From: Myceligenerans crystallogenes | GTDB taxonomy: Bacteria; Actinomycetota; Actinomycetes; Actinomycetales; Cellulomonadaceae | Length of the DNA stretch: 64,000 bases | Assembly (NCBI RefSeq): GCF_039529775.1 | Contig: NZ_BAAANL010000003.1 | Location: 124,001 to 188,000 of the forward strand | Direction: 5' to 3' | Shown: positions 26,474 to 35,798 of the stretch, in pieces | Layout: each line of letters starts with the position of its first letter | Numbering within the stretch: position 1 is the stretch's first letter | The notes under the pieces: model-generated | The model's input: the letters and a program-made list of their open reading frames with translations, nothing else | The model's database searches: none | What the model was told of the DNA's origin: nothing | Program-made: the position numbers and the translations under genes

Positions 26474-27748
26474 TCAGGTTCCCAGGTGGAAGTAGTCCGA
26501 CTCCGGGTCGTCCTCCGGCGGGGTCTCGCCCGGTTTGAGGCCTAGGAGGGCCTTCTCGTCCGGGCGGTGGCGGAGGACGTCCTCGACGTAGGAGGTCACC
26601 GCCTCCGTCATCGGGATGTCCCGTTCCGCCTTCTCCGAGGCGAACCAGCGGTGGTCCAGCACCTCGTGGAACAGCTGCGCGGGCTCGAGCTTGCGCCGCA
26701 GCTCACGCGGCACCGCGGCGATCGTCGGCTCGAAGACCTTCCGCAGCCAGTCGTGCGCCACCAGCTGCTCGCCGTCGTTCTGCCGGCCGGTCGCGGCGGC
26801 GTAGGCGTCGAGGTCGTTGAGCAGGCGGCGCGCCTGGTTCTCCTGGACGTCGAGCCCGGTGAGGCGGAAGAGCCGGTTGGAGTGGTGACCGGCGTCGACC
26901 ACCTTGGGCTGGATGCGGACGGTGGTGCCGTCGATGTCGGTGGTGATCTCCAGCTCGCCGACGTCGAACCCGAGGCGGTTGAGCGCGCCGATGCGCGCGT
27001 CGACCCGCCAGCGGTCGTTCGCGGAGAACGACTCGGCGCCCGTCAGGGCGCCCCACAGCTCGTTGTACCGCGCGACGAGGGCGTCGCCGATGCCGATCTC
27101 GTCGACCTCGTGGTCGAGCATCTCGCCCGCGGCGAGGTCGAAGAGCTCGCCGATGATGTTGGTGCGGGCCAGGTCGATGTCGTAGTTGCGCTGGCCGGGC
27201 GTCAGCTCGCGGTGCAGGTCGCCCGTCTCGGCGTCGACCAGGTACGCGGAGAACGTCTCGGCGTCGCGCCGGAAGAGCGTGTTCGACAGCGACACGTCGC
27301 CCCAGTAGAAGCCCACCAGGTGCAGCCGCACGAGCAGCACGGCGAGGGCGTCGATGAGGCGGGTCGCGGTGTCGGGCCGCAGCGACTGGCTGAACAGCGC
27401 GCGGTAGGGCAGCGAGAACTGCAGGTGCTCGGTGACGAGCACGGCCTCGAGGCGCTCACCGTTCGCGTCGCGGCGTCCCGTGATGACTCCCACGGGCACG
27501 ACGGACGGCACGTCGAGCCGGTTCAGCCGCCGCAGCAGCTCGTACTCGCGGTACGCGACCGTCTCGCCGATCTCCTTGACCGCGAGCACCCGCCCGGACA
27601 GCCGCACGAACCGCACCACGTGCCGCGAGATGCCCCGGGGCAGCGCGGCCAGGACGTCGTCCGGCCAGTTGGTCAGCGGGAGGTGCCAGGGCAGGTCGAG
27701 CAGCGCGGGGTCGGGCCGCGCTGCGGTGATCTGCAGGTTCTGGTTCAT
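26474..27748 (-). CDS. DUF4032 domain-containing protein (kinase-like fold)
   Basis: The 424-residue protein matches the actinobacterial DUF4032 family, related to small-molecule or lipopolysaccharide kinase folds. Visible are VKEIGETVAYREYELLRRL, a His-containing LVRLHLVGFYWGDVSLSNTLFR that resembles a catalytic loop (G-D-x-S-x-x-N), and YLVDAETGDLH that resembles the metal-binding D-x-E turn. These fit kinase-like chemistry, but no activity is known to me. The ATG is preceded by AGGAG. It lies downstream of ugpC on the same strand, 79 bases away. Confidence 0.85.
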   Translation of the reverse strand: MNQNLQITAARPDPALLDLPWHLPLTNWPDDVLAALPRGISRHVVRFVRLSGRVLAVKEIGETVAYREYELLRRLNRLDVPSVVPVGVITGRRDANGERLEAVLVTEHLQFSLPYRALFSQSLRPDTATRLIDALAVLLVRLHLVGFYWGDVSLSNTLFRRDAETFSAYLVDAETGDLHRELTPGQRNYDIDLARTNIIGELFDLAAGEMLDHEVDEIGIGDALVARYNELWGALTGAESFSANDRWRVDARIGALNRLGFDVGELEITTDIDGTTVRIQPKVVDAGHHSNRLFRLTGLDVQENQARRLLNDLDAYAAATGRQNDGEQLVAHDWLRKVFEPTIAAVPRELRRKLEPAQLFHEVLDHRWFASEKAERDIPMTEAVTSYVEDVLRHRPDEKALLGLKPGETPPEDDPESDYFHLGT

Positions 27749-27827
27749 GGGGAACTCCTGGCGCAGGTGCGCCGAGGCAGCAGGTCCCGCTCGGAACCTG
27801 CTGCCTCGGCGTGGTGTGCGAGGGGGA

Positions 27828-28937
27828 TCAGCCCAGGCGCTCGCCCGTGGAGGCGGAGAACGCGTGGGTCGACTCCGGCTTGATCGTCACCGAGATGGTG
27901 TCGCCCTTGTCCGGGACGGCCTTGGGGTCGATGCGCACGATGACCTGGTTCGTGTCACCGGCGTGCAGGTCGCCGCCGTTCTTCAGCGAGCCGTACACGA
28001 AGGCGTCGGAGCCGAGCTCCTCCACCAGCGTGACGTCGACGTCGAACGCGCCCTCGCTGCCCGAGGAGACCACGTCCAGCGCCTCCGGGCGGAAACCGAG
28101 GGTGACCTTGCCGCCGTCGGCGGCGGTGATGCCGTCGGCGACCGCGCGCTCCAGCACGATGGACGCGCCGCCCACCTGGGCCCGGCCGTCCTTCACGTCG
28201 AAGTGGCCGATGTTCATGGCCGGCGAGCCGATGAAGCCCGCGACGAACACGTTGGCCGGCTTGTCGTACATCTCGCGCGGGGTGCCGACCTGCTGCAGGA
28301 TGCCGCCGGACAGCACGGCGATGCGGTCACCCATGGTGAGCGCCTCGGTCTGGTCGTGCGTGACGTACACCGTGGTGACGCCGAGACGACGCTGCAGCGA
28401 CGCGATCTGCGTACGCGTCTGGACACGGAGCTTGGCGTCGAGGTTCGACAGCGGCTCGTCCATGAGGAACACCTGCGGCTGGCGCACGATGGCGCGGCCC
28501 ATGGCGACACGCTGACGCTGACCGCCGGACAGCGCCTTCGGCTTGCGGTCGAGGTACTCGGTGAGGTCGAGGATCTTCGCCGCCTCCTCGACGCGCTGGC
28601 GGATCTCCGCCTTCGGCGTGCCGGCGATCTTGAGCGCGAAGCCCATGTTGTCCGCGACGGACATGTGCGGGTACAGCGCGTAGTTCTGGAACACCATCGC
28701 GATGTCCCGGTCCTTGGGCTGCACGTCGGTGACGTCGCGGTCGCCGATGAGGATGGCACCGCCGTTCACGTCCTCCAGGCCGGCGAGCATGCGCAGCGAC
28801 GTGGACTTACCGCAGCCGGACGGGCCCACGAGGACGAGGAACTCGCCGTCCTCGATGTGCAGGTCCAGCGCGTCCACGGCCGGGCGCTCGGTGCCCGGGT
28901 AGATGCGCGTCGCCTTGTCAAAGGTGACAGTAGCCAT
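27828..28937 (-). CDS. ugpC: Sugar ABC transporter ATP-binding protein, UgpC/MsmX/MsiK type
   Basis: This is the ATPase for carbohydrate importers. The 369-residue protein has Walker A GPSGCGKSTSLRML (about residue 38), ABC signature LSGGQRQRVAMGRAI, Walker B VFLMDEPLSNLDAKLR and the switch histidine VTHDQTEAL, then a C-terminal regulatory OB-type domain. No substrate-binding or permease genes are near, so it is probably a shared ATPase serving several sugar importers, as MsiK does in Streptomyces. ATG 28937 starts the family-typical MATVTFDKATRIYPG; the frame extends six codons further up. Confidence 0.93.
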   Translation of the reverse strand: MATVTFDKATRIYPGTERPAVDALDLHIEDGEFLVLVGPSGCGKSTSLRMLAGLEDVNGGAILIGDRDVTDVQPKDRDIAMVFQNYALYPHMSVADNMGFALKIAGTPKAEIRQRVEEAAKILDLTEYLDRKPKALSGGQRQRVAMGRAIVRQPQVFLMDEPLSNLDAKLRVQTRTQIASLQRRLGVTTVYVTHDQTEALTMGDRIAVLSGGILQQVGTPREMYDKPANVFVAGFIGSPAMNIGHFDVKDGRAQVGGASIVLERAVADGITAADGGKVTLGFRPEALDVVSSGSEGAFDVDVTLVEELGSDAFVYGSLKNGGDLHAGDTNQVIVRIDPKAVPDKGDTISVTIKPESTHAFSASTGERLG

Positions 28938-29159
28938 GTTGAGACTTCCCTCCACCGGCAGGTACGTGCCGGACGATCCGTTGTGTCGGGTGTCGTTGCG
29001 TCCACTGAGGTGTCGGCGGTGACACAGATTGCAGCGTGATCGTACCCCCTCCGGGGAGCACGGCCACTATCCGCTGATCAAGACGTTACCCGCTGTTGGC
29101 CGACCGCGTCGGCGCCGGGTGAGACTCCGGCGTGGCTCGGTCATGTCCAGGGAGACGTT

Positions 29160-31457
29160 TCAATCGTTGATCTCGTCTCCCGAGAGCTCGTCCGCCAGCC
29201 GTTCGAGGACGACGGCGAGCGTGTCCGCGTCCGGCACCCGGTGCGGCGCGAGCGAGTCGCCCGTGCCGACCTTGACCGCGAGGTCACCCGCCTCGAGGGC
29301 GGCGAACGCGTGCTCGTCGGTGGTGTCGTCCCCGGAGTAGAAGATGCGCACGGTCTGCGCCCCGGTCTCGGCGGCGACGACGTCGCGCAGCTGCCGCAGC
29401 GCCTCGCCCTTCGACGTCGACACCACCGACACCTCCACCACGTCCTTGCCGTGCATGGGCGCCAGCCCCAGGTTCGAGGCCACCTCGTCGGCCGCGACGG
29501 TCACGGCGGCGGCGTCGTCGGTCCCGGCCAGGCGGGTGTGCAGGACGGCGGCGCCGGGCTTGACCTCGACCCACACGCCCTCGCGGTCCGCGGCGGCCGC
29601 CTCGAACCCCGCGACCAGCGCGTCCAGCTGGGTGTGCTGGGCCGGGGAGAGCTGCAGCGGGACCGACTGGATGCCGCGGTCCGTCTGCCGGCCCGTCTCG
29701 GCGCCGTGCGACCCGACCAGGAACGAGCCGACCGGGGCCTCGGCGACCTCGGCCAGGCTCTTGAGGTCGCGCCCGGAGACGAGGGCGAACCGCACGGGCG
29801 CCTCGTCGGCGAGCGCGGCGATCCGGTCGGCCGCGACGCGTGAGCCCTCCGTCATCCGGCTGGCCTTCGGGTCGTCGACGAGCCGGGACAGCGTCCCGTC
29901 GAAGTCGGAGGCGATCAGCCAGGCCACGGCGGGCTCGGCGTTGCGCCGGCGACGGCGCCCGGGGGGTATCGACGCGAAGGTGTGCAGGGACTCCGCGAGG
30001 GTCCCGGTGGGTTCGTGGCGGGGTTCGTCCGTCGGCCTCGGCTGGACGGCCGCCAGCACGGAGAGGAAGGACTCGGACCACTTGGCGACGTCGTCTGTCA
30101 TGATCTTGCGACGCAGGCGCCGCATCCGGCGTCGTTGCTCCTTCTCGTCCATGGTCGAGGCGGCGACGATGATGTCCTTCATCCCGTCGATGTCGTGCGG
30201 GTTGACCAGCAGCGGCCCGGGTGACAGCTCGTCGGCCGCGCCCGTGAACTCCGACAGGACCAGGACGCCCTTCTCGTCGCTGCGGGCGGCGACGTACTCC
30301 TTGGCCACGAGGTTCATGCCGTCGCGCAGCGCGGTGACGAGCATGACGTCCGCGGTGAGGTACAGCGCGGCCATCTCCTCGGCCGGGTACGAGTGGTGCA
30401 GGTAGTGGATGGCGGAGTGGCCCAGCTCGCCGAACTCGCCGTTCACGCGGCCCACCAGGATCTCCACGTGCTCGCGCAGCTCCTGGTACGCGCCGACGTT
30501 CTCCCGGCTGGGGCTCGCCACCTGCACGAGCGTGGCGCGCGTGACGTCGAGGCGGCCGTCCTCCAGGAGCTCCCCGTAGGCCTTGATCCGGTGCCGGATG
30601 CCCTTGGTGTAGTCCAGCCGGTCGACGCCCAGGTACACGATGTCCGGGTCGCCGAGGTCGCGGCGGATCTCCTTGGCGCGGGCCTGCACCTCGGGGGTGC
30701 GGGCCAGCATGTCGAAGCGGTGCGAGTCGATCGAGATGGGGAACGCCTGCGCACGCACGTGACGTCCGGGGCGCCCTTCGGCGTCGGGCATCGTGATGAC
30801 CGGGCCGCGCGTCGTGTAGTCGGTGAGGCGGCGCACGGCGCGGACGAAGTTCGCGGCGTCGCCGTTGCGCTGGAAGCCGATGACGTCGGCGCCCAGCAGC
30901 CCGTCCACGATCTGGCGGCGCCACGGCAGCTGGCCGAACAGCTCCACCGGCGGGAACGGGATGTGGTCGAAGAACCCGATCCGCAGATCGGGGCGCAGGT
31001 CCCGCAGCATGCGCGGGACGAGCTGGAGCTGGTAGTCGTGCACCCAGACGGTCGCGCCATGGGCCGCGTGATCCGCGGCGGCCTGCGCGAACCGCTGGTT
31101 GACCCGCCGGTAGGAGTCCCACCACTGGCGGTGGTAGGTGGGCGGGGCGATGACGTCGTGGTAGAGGGGCCACAACGTGTCGTTGGAGAAGCCCTCGTAG
31201 TACCGCTCGATCTCCTGGGCACTGAGGGTCACGGGCACCAGTCGCATGCCCTCGGCGTCGAACGGTTCGTGCGCGAGGTCGGGAGCTCCCGACCAGCCGA
31301 TCCAGGCGCCGTCCGCCTGCTGCATCACGGGCTCCAGCGCCGTGACGAGACCTCCAGGCGAACGTTGCCAGCTCAGTTCCCCGGTGGGACTCACCGAGAA
31401 GTCGACGGGGAGGCGGTTTGCCACCACGACGAGGTCGTTTCCGTCTTTGCCCGGCAA
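29160..31457 (-). CDS. otsA: Bifunctional trehalose-6-phosphate synthase/phosphatase (OtsA-OtsB fusion)
   Basis: It makes trehalose-6-phosphate from UDP-glucose and glucose-6-phosphate and then removes the phosphate. Residues about 5-470 are a GT20 synthase (LVVVANRLPVDFS, WVHDYQLQLVPRMLR, YLGVDRLDYTKGI, LREGMNL-type ALRDGMNLVAKEYVA). Residues about 525-765 are a HAD phosphatase with the nucleophile motif ASDFDGTLS and the late FYSGDDTTDEHAF. I chose TTG 31457 because GAGG lies nine bases upstream; TTG 31472 is an alternative. In most actinobacteria otsA and otsB are separate genes. It is divergent from a protein kinase gene. Confidence 0.92.
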   Translation of the reverse strand: MPGKDGNDLVVVANRLPVDFSVSPTGELSWQRSPGGLVTALEPVMQQADGAWIGWSGAPDLAHEPFDAEGMRLVPVTLSAQEIERYYEGFSNDTLWPLYHDVIAPPTYHRQWWDSYRRVNQRFAQAAADHAAHGATVWVHDYQLQLVPRMLRDLRPDLRIGFFDHIPFPPVELFGQLPWRRQIVDGLLGADVIGFQRNGDAANFVRAVRRLTDYTTRGPVITMPDAEGRPGRHVRAQAFPISIDSHRFDMLARTPEVQARAKEIRRDLGDPDIVYLGVDRLDYTKGIRHRIKAYGELLEDGRLDVTRATLVQVASPSRENVGAYQELREHVEILVGRVNGEFGELGHSAIHYLHHSYPAEEMAALYLTADVMLVTALRDGMNLVAKEYVAARSDEKGVLVLSEFTGAADELSPGPLLVNPHDIDGMKDIIVAASTMDEKEQRRRMRRLRRKIMTDDVAKWSESFLSVLAAVQPRPTDEPRHEPTGTLAESLHTFASIPPGRRRRRNAEPAVAWLIASDFDGTLSRLVDDPKASRMTEGSRVAADRIAALADEAPVRFALVSGRDLKSLAEVAEAPVGSFLVGSHGAETGRQTDRGIQSVPLQLSPAQHTQLDALVAGFEAAAADREGVWVEVKPGAAVLHTRLAGTDDAAAVTVAADEVASNLGLAPMHGKDVVEVSVVSTSKGEALRQLRDVVAAETGAQTVRIFYSGDDTTDEHAFAALEAGDLAVKVGTGDSLAPHRVPDADTLAVVLERLADELSGDEIND

Positions 31458-31654
31458 CGATCTACACCTCAACTCTGTGTTGACTGCATGGACCTTGGAC
31501 TGAATTGACGTCTCCTTGCCTTGATCAGGGTATCGAGGCGGCCTATGGTCGGGCGGTGATGTCCATCACCCCATGTGGGGCGAAAATGGTGCTTCGTTGC
31601 AGGTCAGGAACGTGAACACGGGTGAGTTGCCGCGCGTTGGGCGGGTTCGCCCGC

Positions 31655-31668
31655 TAGCGTGAACGCCA
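31655..31668 (+). promoter_or_regulatory. Candidate -10 of a leaderless kinase promoter
   Basis: TAGCGT (31655-31660), seven bases, then ATG 31668. It favours ATG 31668 over GTG 31659 as the kinase start. Confidence 0.4.
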
Positions 31669-33479
31669 TGGGAGCAGAGGGGGGCGCCGGATCGGCCGAT
31701 GTGATCGGCGGATACAGGCTCACCAGCAAGATCGGTAGCGGCGCCATGGGTACGGTCTACCGCGCGCTGGACGACGGCGGGAGCGCCGTGGCGCTCAAAC
31801 TGCTCGCCGGCACCGACGACGACGCCGCCCGCGAGCGGCTGCGCCGGGAGGCGAGCGCGCTGCAGCGGCTGCGGCACCCGGGCGTGGCGCGCGTGCTCGA
31901 CGTCGAGCTCGACGCGTTCGAGGCCTTCATCGTCACCGAGCTCGTCGAGGGCCCGACCCTCGAGGAGGAGGTGGACACGCGCGGCCCGCTCGACCCGCGC
32001 GACCTGTACGAGCTCGCCGACCAGCTCGGCGACGCCCTGGAGGCCGTGCACGAGGCGGGCGTGGTGCACCGGGACCTGACGCCGTCGAACGTGCTGGTCT
32101 CCCCGAAGGGGCCGGTGCTCATCGACTTCGGGCTGGCGCAGGGCCCCGGCGACGCGCGGGCGACGCGGACCGGCTTCGTGATGGGGACGCCGGGATATCT
32201 CGCGCCCGAGCTGCTGGACGGCGGCGAGCCCGCCCCCTACACCGACTGGTGGAGCTGGTCCGCCGTGCTCGCGTTCGCGGCGACCGGCCGGTCCCCGTTC
32301 GGGGTGCGGCCGCTGGAGCTGGTGCTGCAGCGGTCCCGGGAAGGGCGGGCCGATCTGAGCGACCTCGAGCCGCGCGTCGCGCGGGCGCTGGAGGCCGCGC
32401 TGCGGCCGGTGCCGGCCGAGCGGTGGGGGCCCACGGAGGTGGGGCGGTCCCTGAAGGTGGCGTCGGAGGCGTTCCTGGCGGCAGGGCGCGGGGCGCCGGG
32501 GGCGGGGGCCGGTGACGACGGCGGGTTCGGCGCGGCGCCGGCCGGGCCGACGGCGGTGGTCGACGTGGTACGGCCGGCCGGCGGGCGCCCCGCGGACGTC
32601 ACGGACTCGCTGCCCGCGGCGGGCGACAGGACCCTGGTGACGCCGCGGCCGGACCGGATCGACGAGGGCGCGGCTGGTGCGGTCGGTGCGGGTGCGGGTG
32701 CGGCGGCGGCCGGCGGGGGCGGGCACGGGCGCTCGGTGCGCAGCCATCCGGTCGGCGCGGTGTCCTCGCCCGGAGCGGCGCAGGGCGCCGCCCGCCCCGA
32801 GGGCACGACGCCGGACGCCCGGGCGGGCGCCGGAGCCGGCCCGGGGCGTACCTCCTGGCCCCTGCGGACCGGGACGCTCGCCGCCGTCGCCGGAGCGCTC
32901 GCGGCGACCGCGGCGACCCGGCCGGGATGGGCGCTCGCGGCGTTCGTGGTGCTCTGCGTGATCTGCCGGACGTCGGGCGCGCTCGCGGACTCGGTGGAGA
33001 ACTGGCGGATGCGGCACGGGACGGCGATGGGCGGGCGGAGCCGGGCGGCGGCGAGGCTGCCGTGGTTCCTGGTGCGGTCGGTGTTCGGGGTGCTGCCCGC
33101 GGTGCTGATCGCGGCCGCCGCGGGGGCGATCGTGGCGCTCGGCGGGCTGTGGCTGTTCGCCCCGGGTCGTCTCGTGGTGCTGCCGCTCGACGACCTCGCC
33201 TCCCGGTCGGTGGGCGGGGTGAACGCGCCGATCGTGGACACGTGGGTGCTCGCGCTCGCCATGGTGGTGACGATGCTGCTGGCCTGGTGGGGGCCCGTGT
33301 CGGGGCCGACCCGGCGCGGGGCCGGGGCGCTGCTGGCGACGGTGGCGCCCGGCCGGGTGGGCGCGGGCGTCGTCGTCGTGCTGGCGATGGCCGTGGTCGG
33401 GCTGAGCGCGGCGGCGATCGTGGCGGAACCCCTGGTGATCGACTGGTGGCCGCTCGAGGCGCGGCCGGAGATCCGGTGA
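31668..33479 (+). CDS. Membrane Ser/Thr protein kinase (Hanks type)
   Basis: The protein of about 603 residues starts with a kinase domain (about residues 15-260): glycine loop IGSGAMGTVY, the ATP lysine in VALKLL, HRDLTPSNVL catalytic loop, LIDFGLAQ metal site and GTPGYLAPELL. The catalytic loop has Thr where most Ser/Thr kinases have Lys (HRDLKPSN). Residues about 280-395 are a low-complexity Ala/Gly/Pro linker. The C-terminal 200 residues hold about five hydrophobic segments. No PASTA repeats are present. The domain order differs from PknB; a stress or wall role is only a guess. Confidence 0.88.
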   Translation: MGAEGGAGSADVIGGYRLTSKIGSGAMGTVYRALDDGGSAVALKLLAGTDDDAARERLRREASALQRLRHPGVARVLDVELDAFEAFIVTELVEGPTLEEEVDTRGPLDPRDLYELADQLGDALEAVHEAGVVHRDLTPSNVLVSPKGPVLIDFGLAQGPGDARATRTGFVMGTPGYLAPELLDGGEPAPYTDWWSWSAVLAFAATGRSPFGVRPLELVLQRSREGRADLSDLEPRVARALEAALRPVPAERWGPTEVGRSLKVASEAFLAAGRGAPGAGAGDDGGFGAAPAGPTAVVDVVRPAGGRPADVTDSLPAAGDRTLVTPRPDRIDEGAAGAVGAGAGAAAAGGGGHGRSVRSHPVGAVSSPGAAQGAARPEGTTPDARAGAGAGPGRTSWPLRTGTLAAVAGALAATAATRPGWALAAFVVLCVICRTSGALADSVENWRMRHGTAMGGRSRAAARLPWFLVRSVFGVLPAVLIAAAAGAIVALGGLWLFAPGRLVVLPLDDLASRSVGGVNAPIVDTWVLALAMVVTMLLAWWGPVSGPTRRGAGALLATVAPGRVGAGVVVVLAMAVVGLSAAAIVAEPLVIDWWPLEARPEIR

Positions 33480-33710
33480 CGCCCGGCCGAGGCTCCCGCG
33501 GTGCGCGGCGAGGCCCCGGCCGGGCTACGTCCGGGGCGGTGCCTGGAGCGTCGTCATGGAATAGTGATGCGATGCCCAGGTCATTCCCAGGGCACAGTAG
33601 ATAGGCTGTGGCACGCCGGTGCAGGAGCGCCGGGCGGCGTGTCGGGCTTGACCACCGGCGCCGGAGGATCGTCGTCGGCCGTCGGCCGAGCACCGAGGAG
33701 AAGGACCCCG

Positions 33711-34589
33711 ATGTCGAACTCGACCAAGGCAGAGCGGCGCGAGGCCGCACGCGCCGAGGCTCTCGCACTGCAGAAGAAGCAGCAGGGCCGCGAGCGTACG
33801 TACCGCATGGTGACCCTCGGACTGCTCGGGCTGCTCATCGTGGGCCTGGGCGTGGCGATCTGGCTGATCATCGCGGAGTCGCAGAAGACGGGCATGGAGA
33901 AGGCCGACGCCATCCCGGCGGGCGTGGTGGACGACACCGGCATCCCGGTCGACGACAAGGGCGCCGCGGGCGCCCTCGTCGAGGACGCCCCGCGGCTGGA
34001 CGTGTACGTCGACTTCATGTGCCCGGTCTGCGGCCAGTTCGAGGCCCTGAACGGCGCGGACATCAACGCCCTGCGCGAGGAGGGCGACGTCGCTCTCGTG
34101 GTGCACCCGGTGGCGATCCTCGACCGTGCCTCGCAGGGCACCGAGTACTCGACCCGCGCGGCGTCGTCGGTCGCCTGGGTGGCCGACCAGGCTCCCGAGG
34201 CGTTCATCGCCTACCACGACCTGCTGTTCGCGAACCAGCCGGCGGAGAACTCGCCGGGTCTCTCGGACGAGCAGCTCGCGAGCTTCGCCGAGCAGGCCGG
34301 CGTCCCCGCCGACGTCGCCGACGGGATCAAGGACGGATCGGCCACCGACACCTTCGGTGACTGGGTGCTGGCGGCCACCGACCAGGCCACGTCCGACGAG
34401 GCCCTGGCCAACCCGGAGACCGGTCAGTTCGGCACCCCGACCGTCATGCTCGACGACGAGCGCTTCGCCGACTGGGGCACCGCCGGTGAGCTGAAGACGG
34501 CGATCGAGGACGCCGCCGGGGCGTCCGGCGACAAGCCGGCGGACGAGGGCTCCGAGGACGAGCCGGCCGACGAGCCCGCCGAGAAGTAG
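33711..34589 (+). CDS. DsbA-like thioredoxin-fold membrane-anchored protein
   Basis: The 292-residue protein has a charged N-terminus, one membrane segment (about residues 34-56) and an extracytoplasmic DsbA-type domain with LDVYVDFMCPVCGQF, so the redox centre is CPVC at about residues 104-107. FGTPTVMLDDERFADWG carries the cis-proline (Thr-Pro). The tail is rich in Glu, Asp and Pro. It probably acts in disulphide formation or exchange outside the membrane. ATG 33711 has GAGGAGAAGG upstream. A tRNA gene follows 121 bases later. Confidence 0.9.
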   Translation: MSNSTKAERREAARAEALALQKKQQGRERTYRMVTLGLLGLLIVGLGVAIWLIIAESQKTGMEKADAIPAGVVDDTGIPVDDKGAAGALVEDAPRLDVYVDFMCPVCGQFEALNGADINALREEGDVALVVHPVAILDRASQGTEYSTRAASSVAWVADQAPEAFIAYHDLLFANQPAENSPGLSDEQLASFAEQAGVPADVADGIKDGSATDTFGDWVLAATDQATSDEALANPETGQFGTPTVMLDDERFADWGTAGELKTAIEDAAGASGDKPADEGSEDEPADEPAEK

Positions 34590-34710
34590 ACCTCGCTGAA
34601 CGTCCGGCCGGCGGCCGCCGTCTCACCTGCGGGTGAAACGGCGGCCGCCGCGCTTGTGGCCCCTCGGGCTTGGACTAGGCTGTAGCCGCTCGCAGCCGGA
34701 GGGCCGCGAC

Positions 34711-34783
34711 GCCGCCTTAGCTCAGCTGGTAGAGCATTCGCCTTGTAAGCGAAAGGTCGTCGGTTCGAACCCGACAGGCGGCT
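34711..34783 (+). tRNA. tRNA-Thr (anticodon TGT)
   Basis: The acceptor arms GCCGCCT and AGGCGGC pair fully. The D arm is GCTC/GAGC, the anticodon stem TTCGC/GCGAA encloses CTTGTAA with TGT at 34744-34746, and the T arm is GTCGG-TTCGAAC-CCGAC. CCA is not encoded. It reads threonine ACA codons, which are rare in this GC-rich genome. Confidence 0.96.
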
Positions 34784-34787
34784 CGGA

Positions 34788-34822
34788 AAGGCCCGGAATC
34801 CCGTCGCGGGATTCCGGGCCTT
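34788..34822. terminator. Hairpin terminator after tRNA-Thr
   Basis: AAGGCCCGGAATCCC (34788-34802) pairs perfectly with 34808-34822 around the loop GTCGC, and the next bases are TGTCGTGG. It would end tRNA-Thr transcription and also faces the convergent hydrolase gene. Confidence 0.8.
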
Positions 34823-34870
34823 GTCGTGGTGTGTGCCCGACGACGGTGCGGGTGAGCCGGTGGCCCTCGC

Positions 34871-35725
34871 CTACGCGGTGGGCGGCCAGTGGCTGGTCGA
34901 CGGCCACTTGGGGGTGCGGCCGTCGCCCGAGGAGCGGCCCGTCACGCGGCGCTTGACCCAGGGGCCCACGTGTTCCCGGGCCCAGGCGGCGTTCTCGCGC
35001 AGCACGGCGATGCGGGTCAGGGCCGGGCCGGCGGGGAGCGGCTCGTCCCAGGCGGCGTCGTCGGGCGGCAGGCCGAGGCCCGTCAGGGCCGCGTTCTTGA
35101 CGCGCTCGTGGCCCTCGGGGAGCAGGTGGATGCGGTCGGCGGACCAGACGCGCAGGTCGAAGAGGGAGCGCATGCCCCACAGGTCGAGCACGTGGGCGTC
35201 GTGGCGGCGGGCGATCGACCAGACGTTCGCGTTGAACACGCCGACCCGGCTGTTGGTCCAGGCGAGCGTGCCGCCGGCCTTGAAGCCGGTGCCCATGAGG
35301 ACGTCGGCGCCGGTGGCGCGGATCTTCGCGACGGCGTCCTCCAGCGCGCCGGTGATCGTCTCGAGGTCGACGCCCGGGCGGAGGATGTCGTTCCCGCCGC
35401 CCACGATCGAGACGAGGTCCGGCTTCATGACCAGCGCGACGTCGAGCTGCTCGGCGATGATCTGGGGCAGCAGGCGGCCCCGGATCGCGAGGTTGGCGTA
35501 CTCGAGCGCCGGCTCGCCCGCGGCGGTGCGGCGCTCGCTCAGCGTCGACGCGAGGCGGTCGGCCCAGCCGCGCTGGACGTCGTCGAGGTTCGGGTACGGG
35601 TCCCACAGGCCCTCGCTGAAGGAGTCGCCGATCGCGACGTACCGCGTCCAGCGCGGCGCTGCGGGCGCGGTGCCCGGGTCAAGGAGAGCTTCTGGGTTCT
35701 GGGATGTCGCGCTCACGCCACTCAT
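34871..35725 (-). CDS. SGNH/GDSL hydrolase family protein
   Basis: The 284-residue protein has block I IGDSFSEGLWD (Ser nucleophile about residue 34), block III GGGNDIL and block V DRIHLLPEGHE with the Asp-x-x-His pair, so all catalytic parts of an SGNH esterase/lipase are present. No signal peptide is evident, which suggests a cytoplasmic enzyme. The substrate is unknown. It is convergent with tRNA-Thr. Confidence 0.88.
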   Translation of the reverse strand: MSGVSATSQNPEALLDPGTAPAAPRWTRYVAIGDSFSEGLWDPYPNLDDVQRGWADRLASTLSERRTAAGEPALEYANLAIRGRLLPQIIAEQLDVALVMKPDLVSIVGGGNDILRPGVDLETITGALEDAVAKIRATGADVLMGTGFKAGGTLAWTNSRVGVFNANVWSIARRHDAHVLDLWGMRSLFDLRVWSADRIHLLPEGHERVKNAALTGLGLPPDDAAWDEPLPAGPALTRIAVLRENAAWAREHVGPWVKRRVTGRSSGDGRTPKWPSTSHWPPTA

Positions 35726-35798
35726 TCTTGCGTGGGACGCGGGGTCCTGTGTAGTCCGGTAGCAGGTACGACCGGCGTGAGCCGCGACACCCCGCGCG

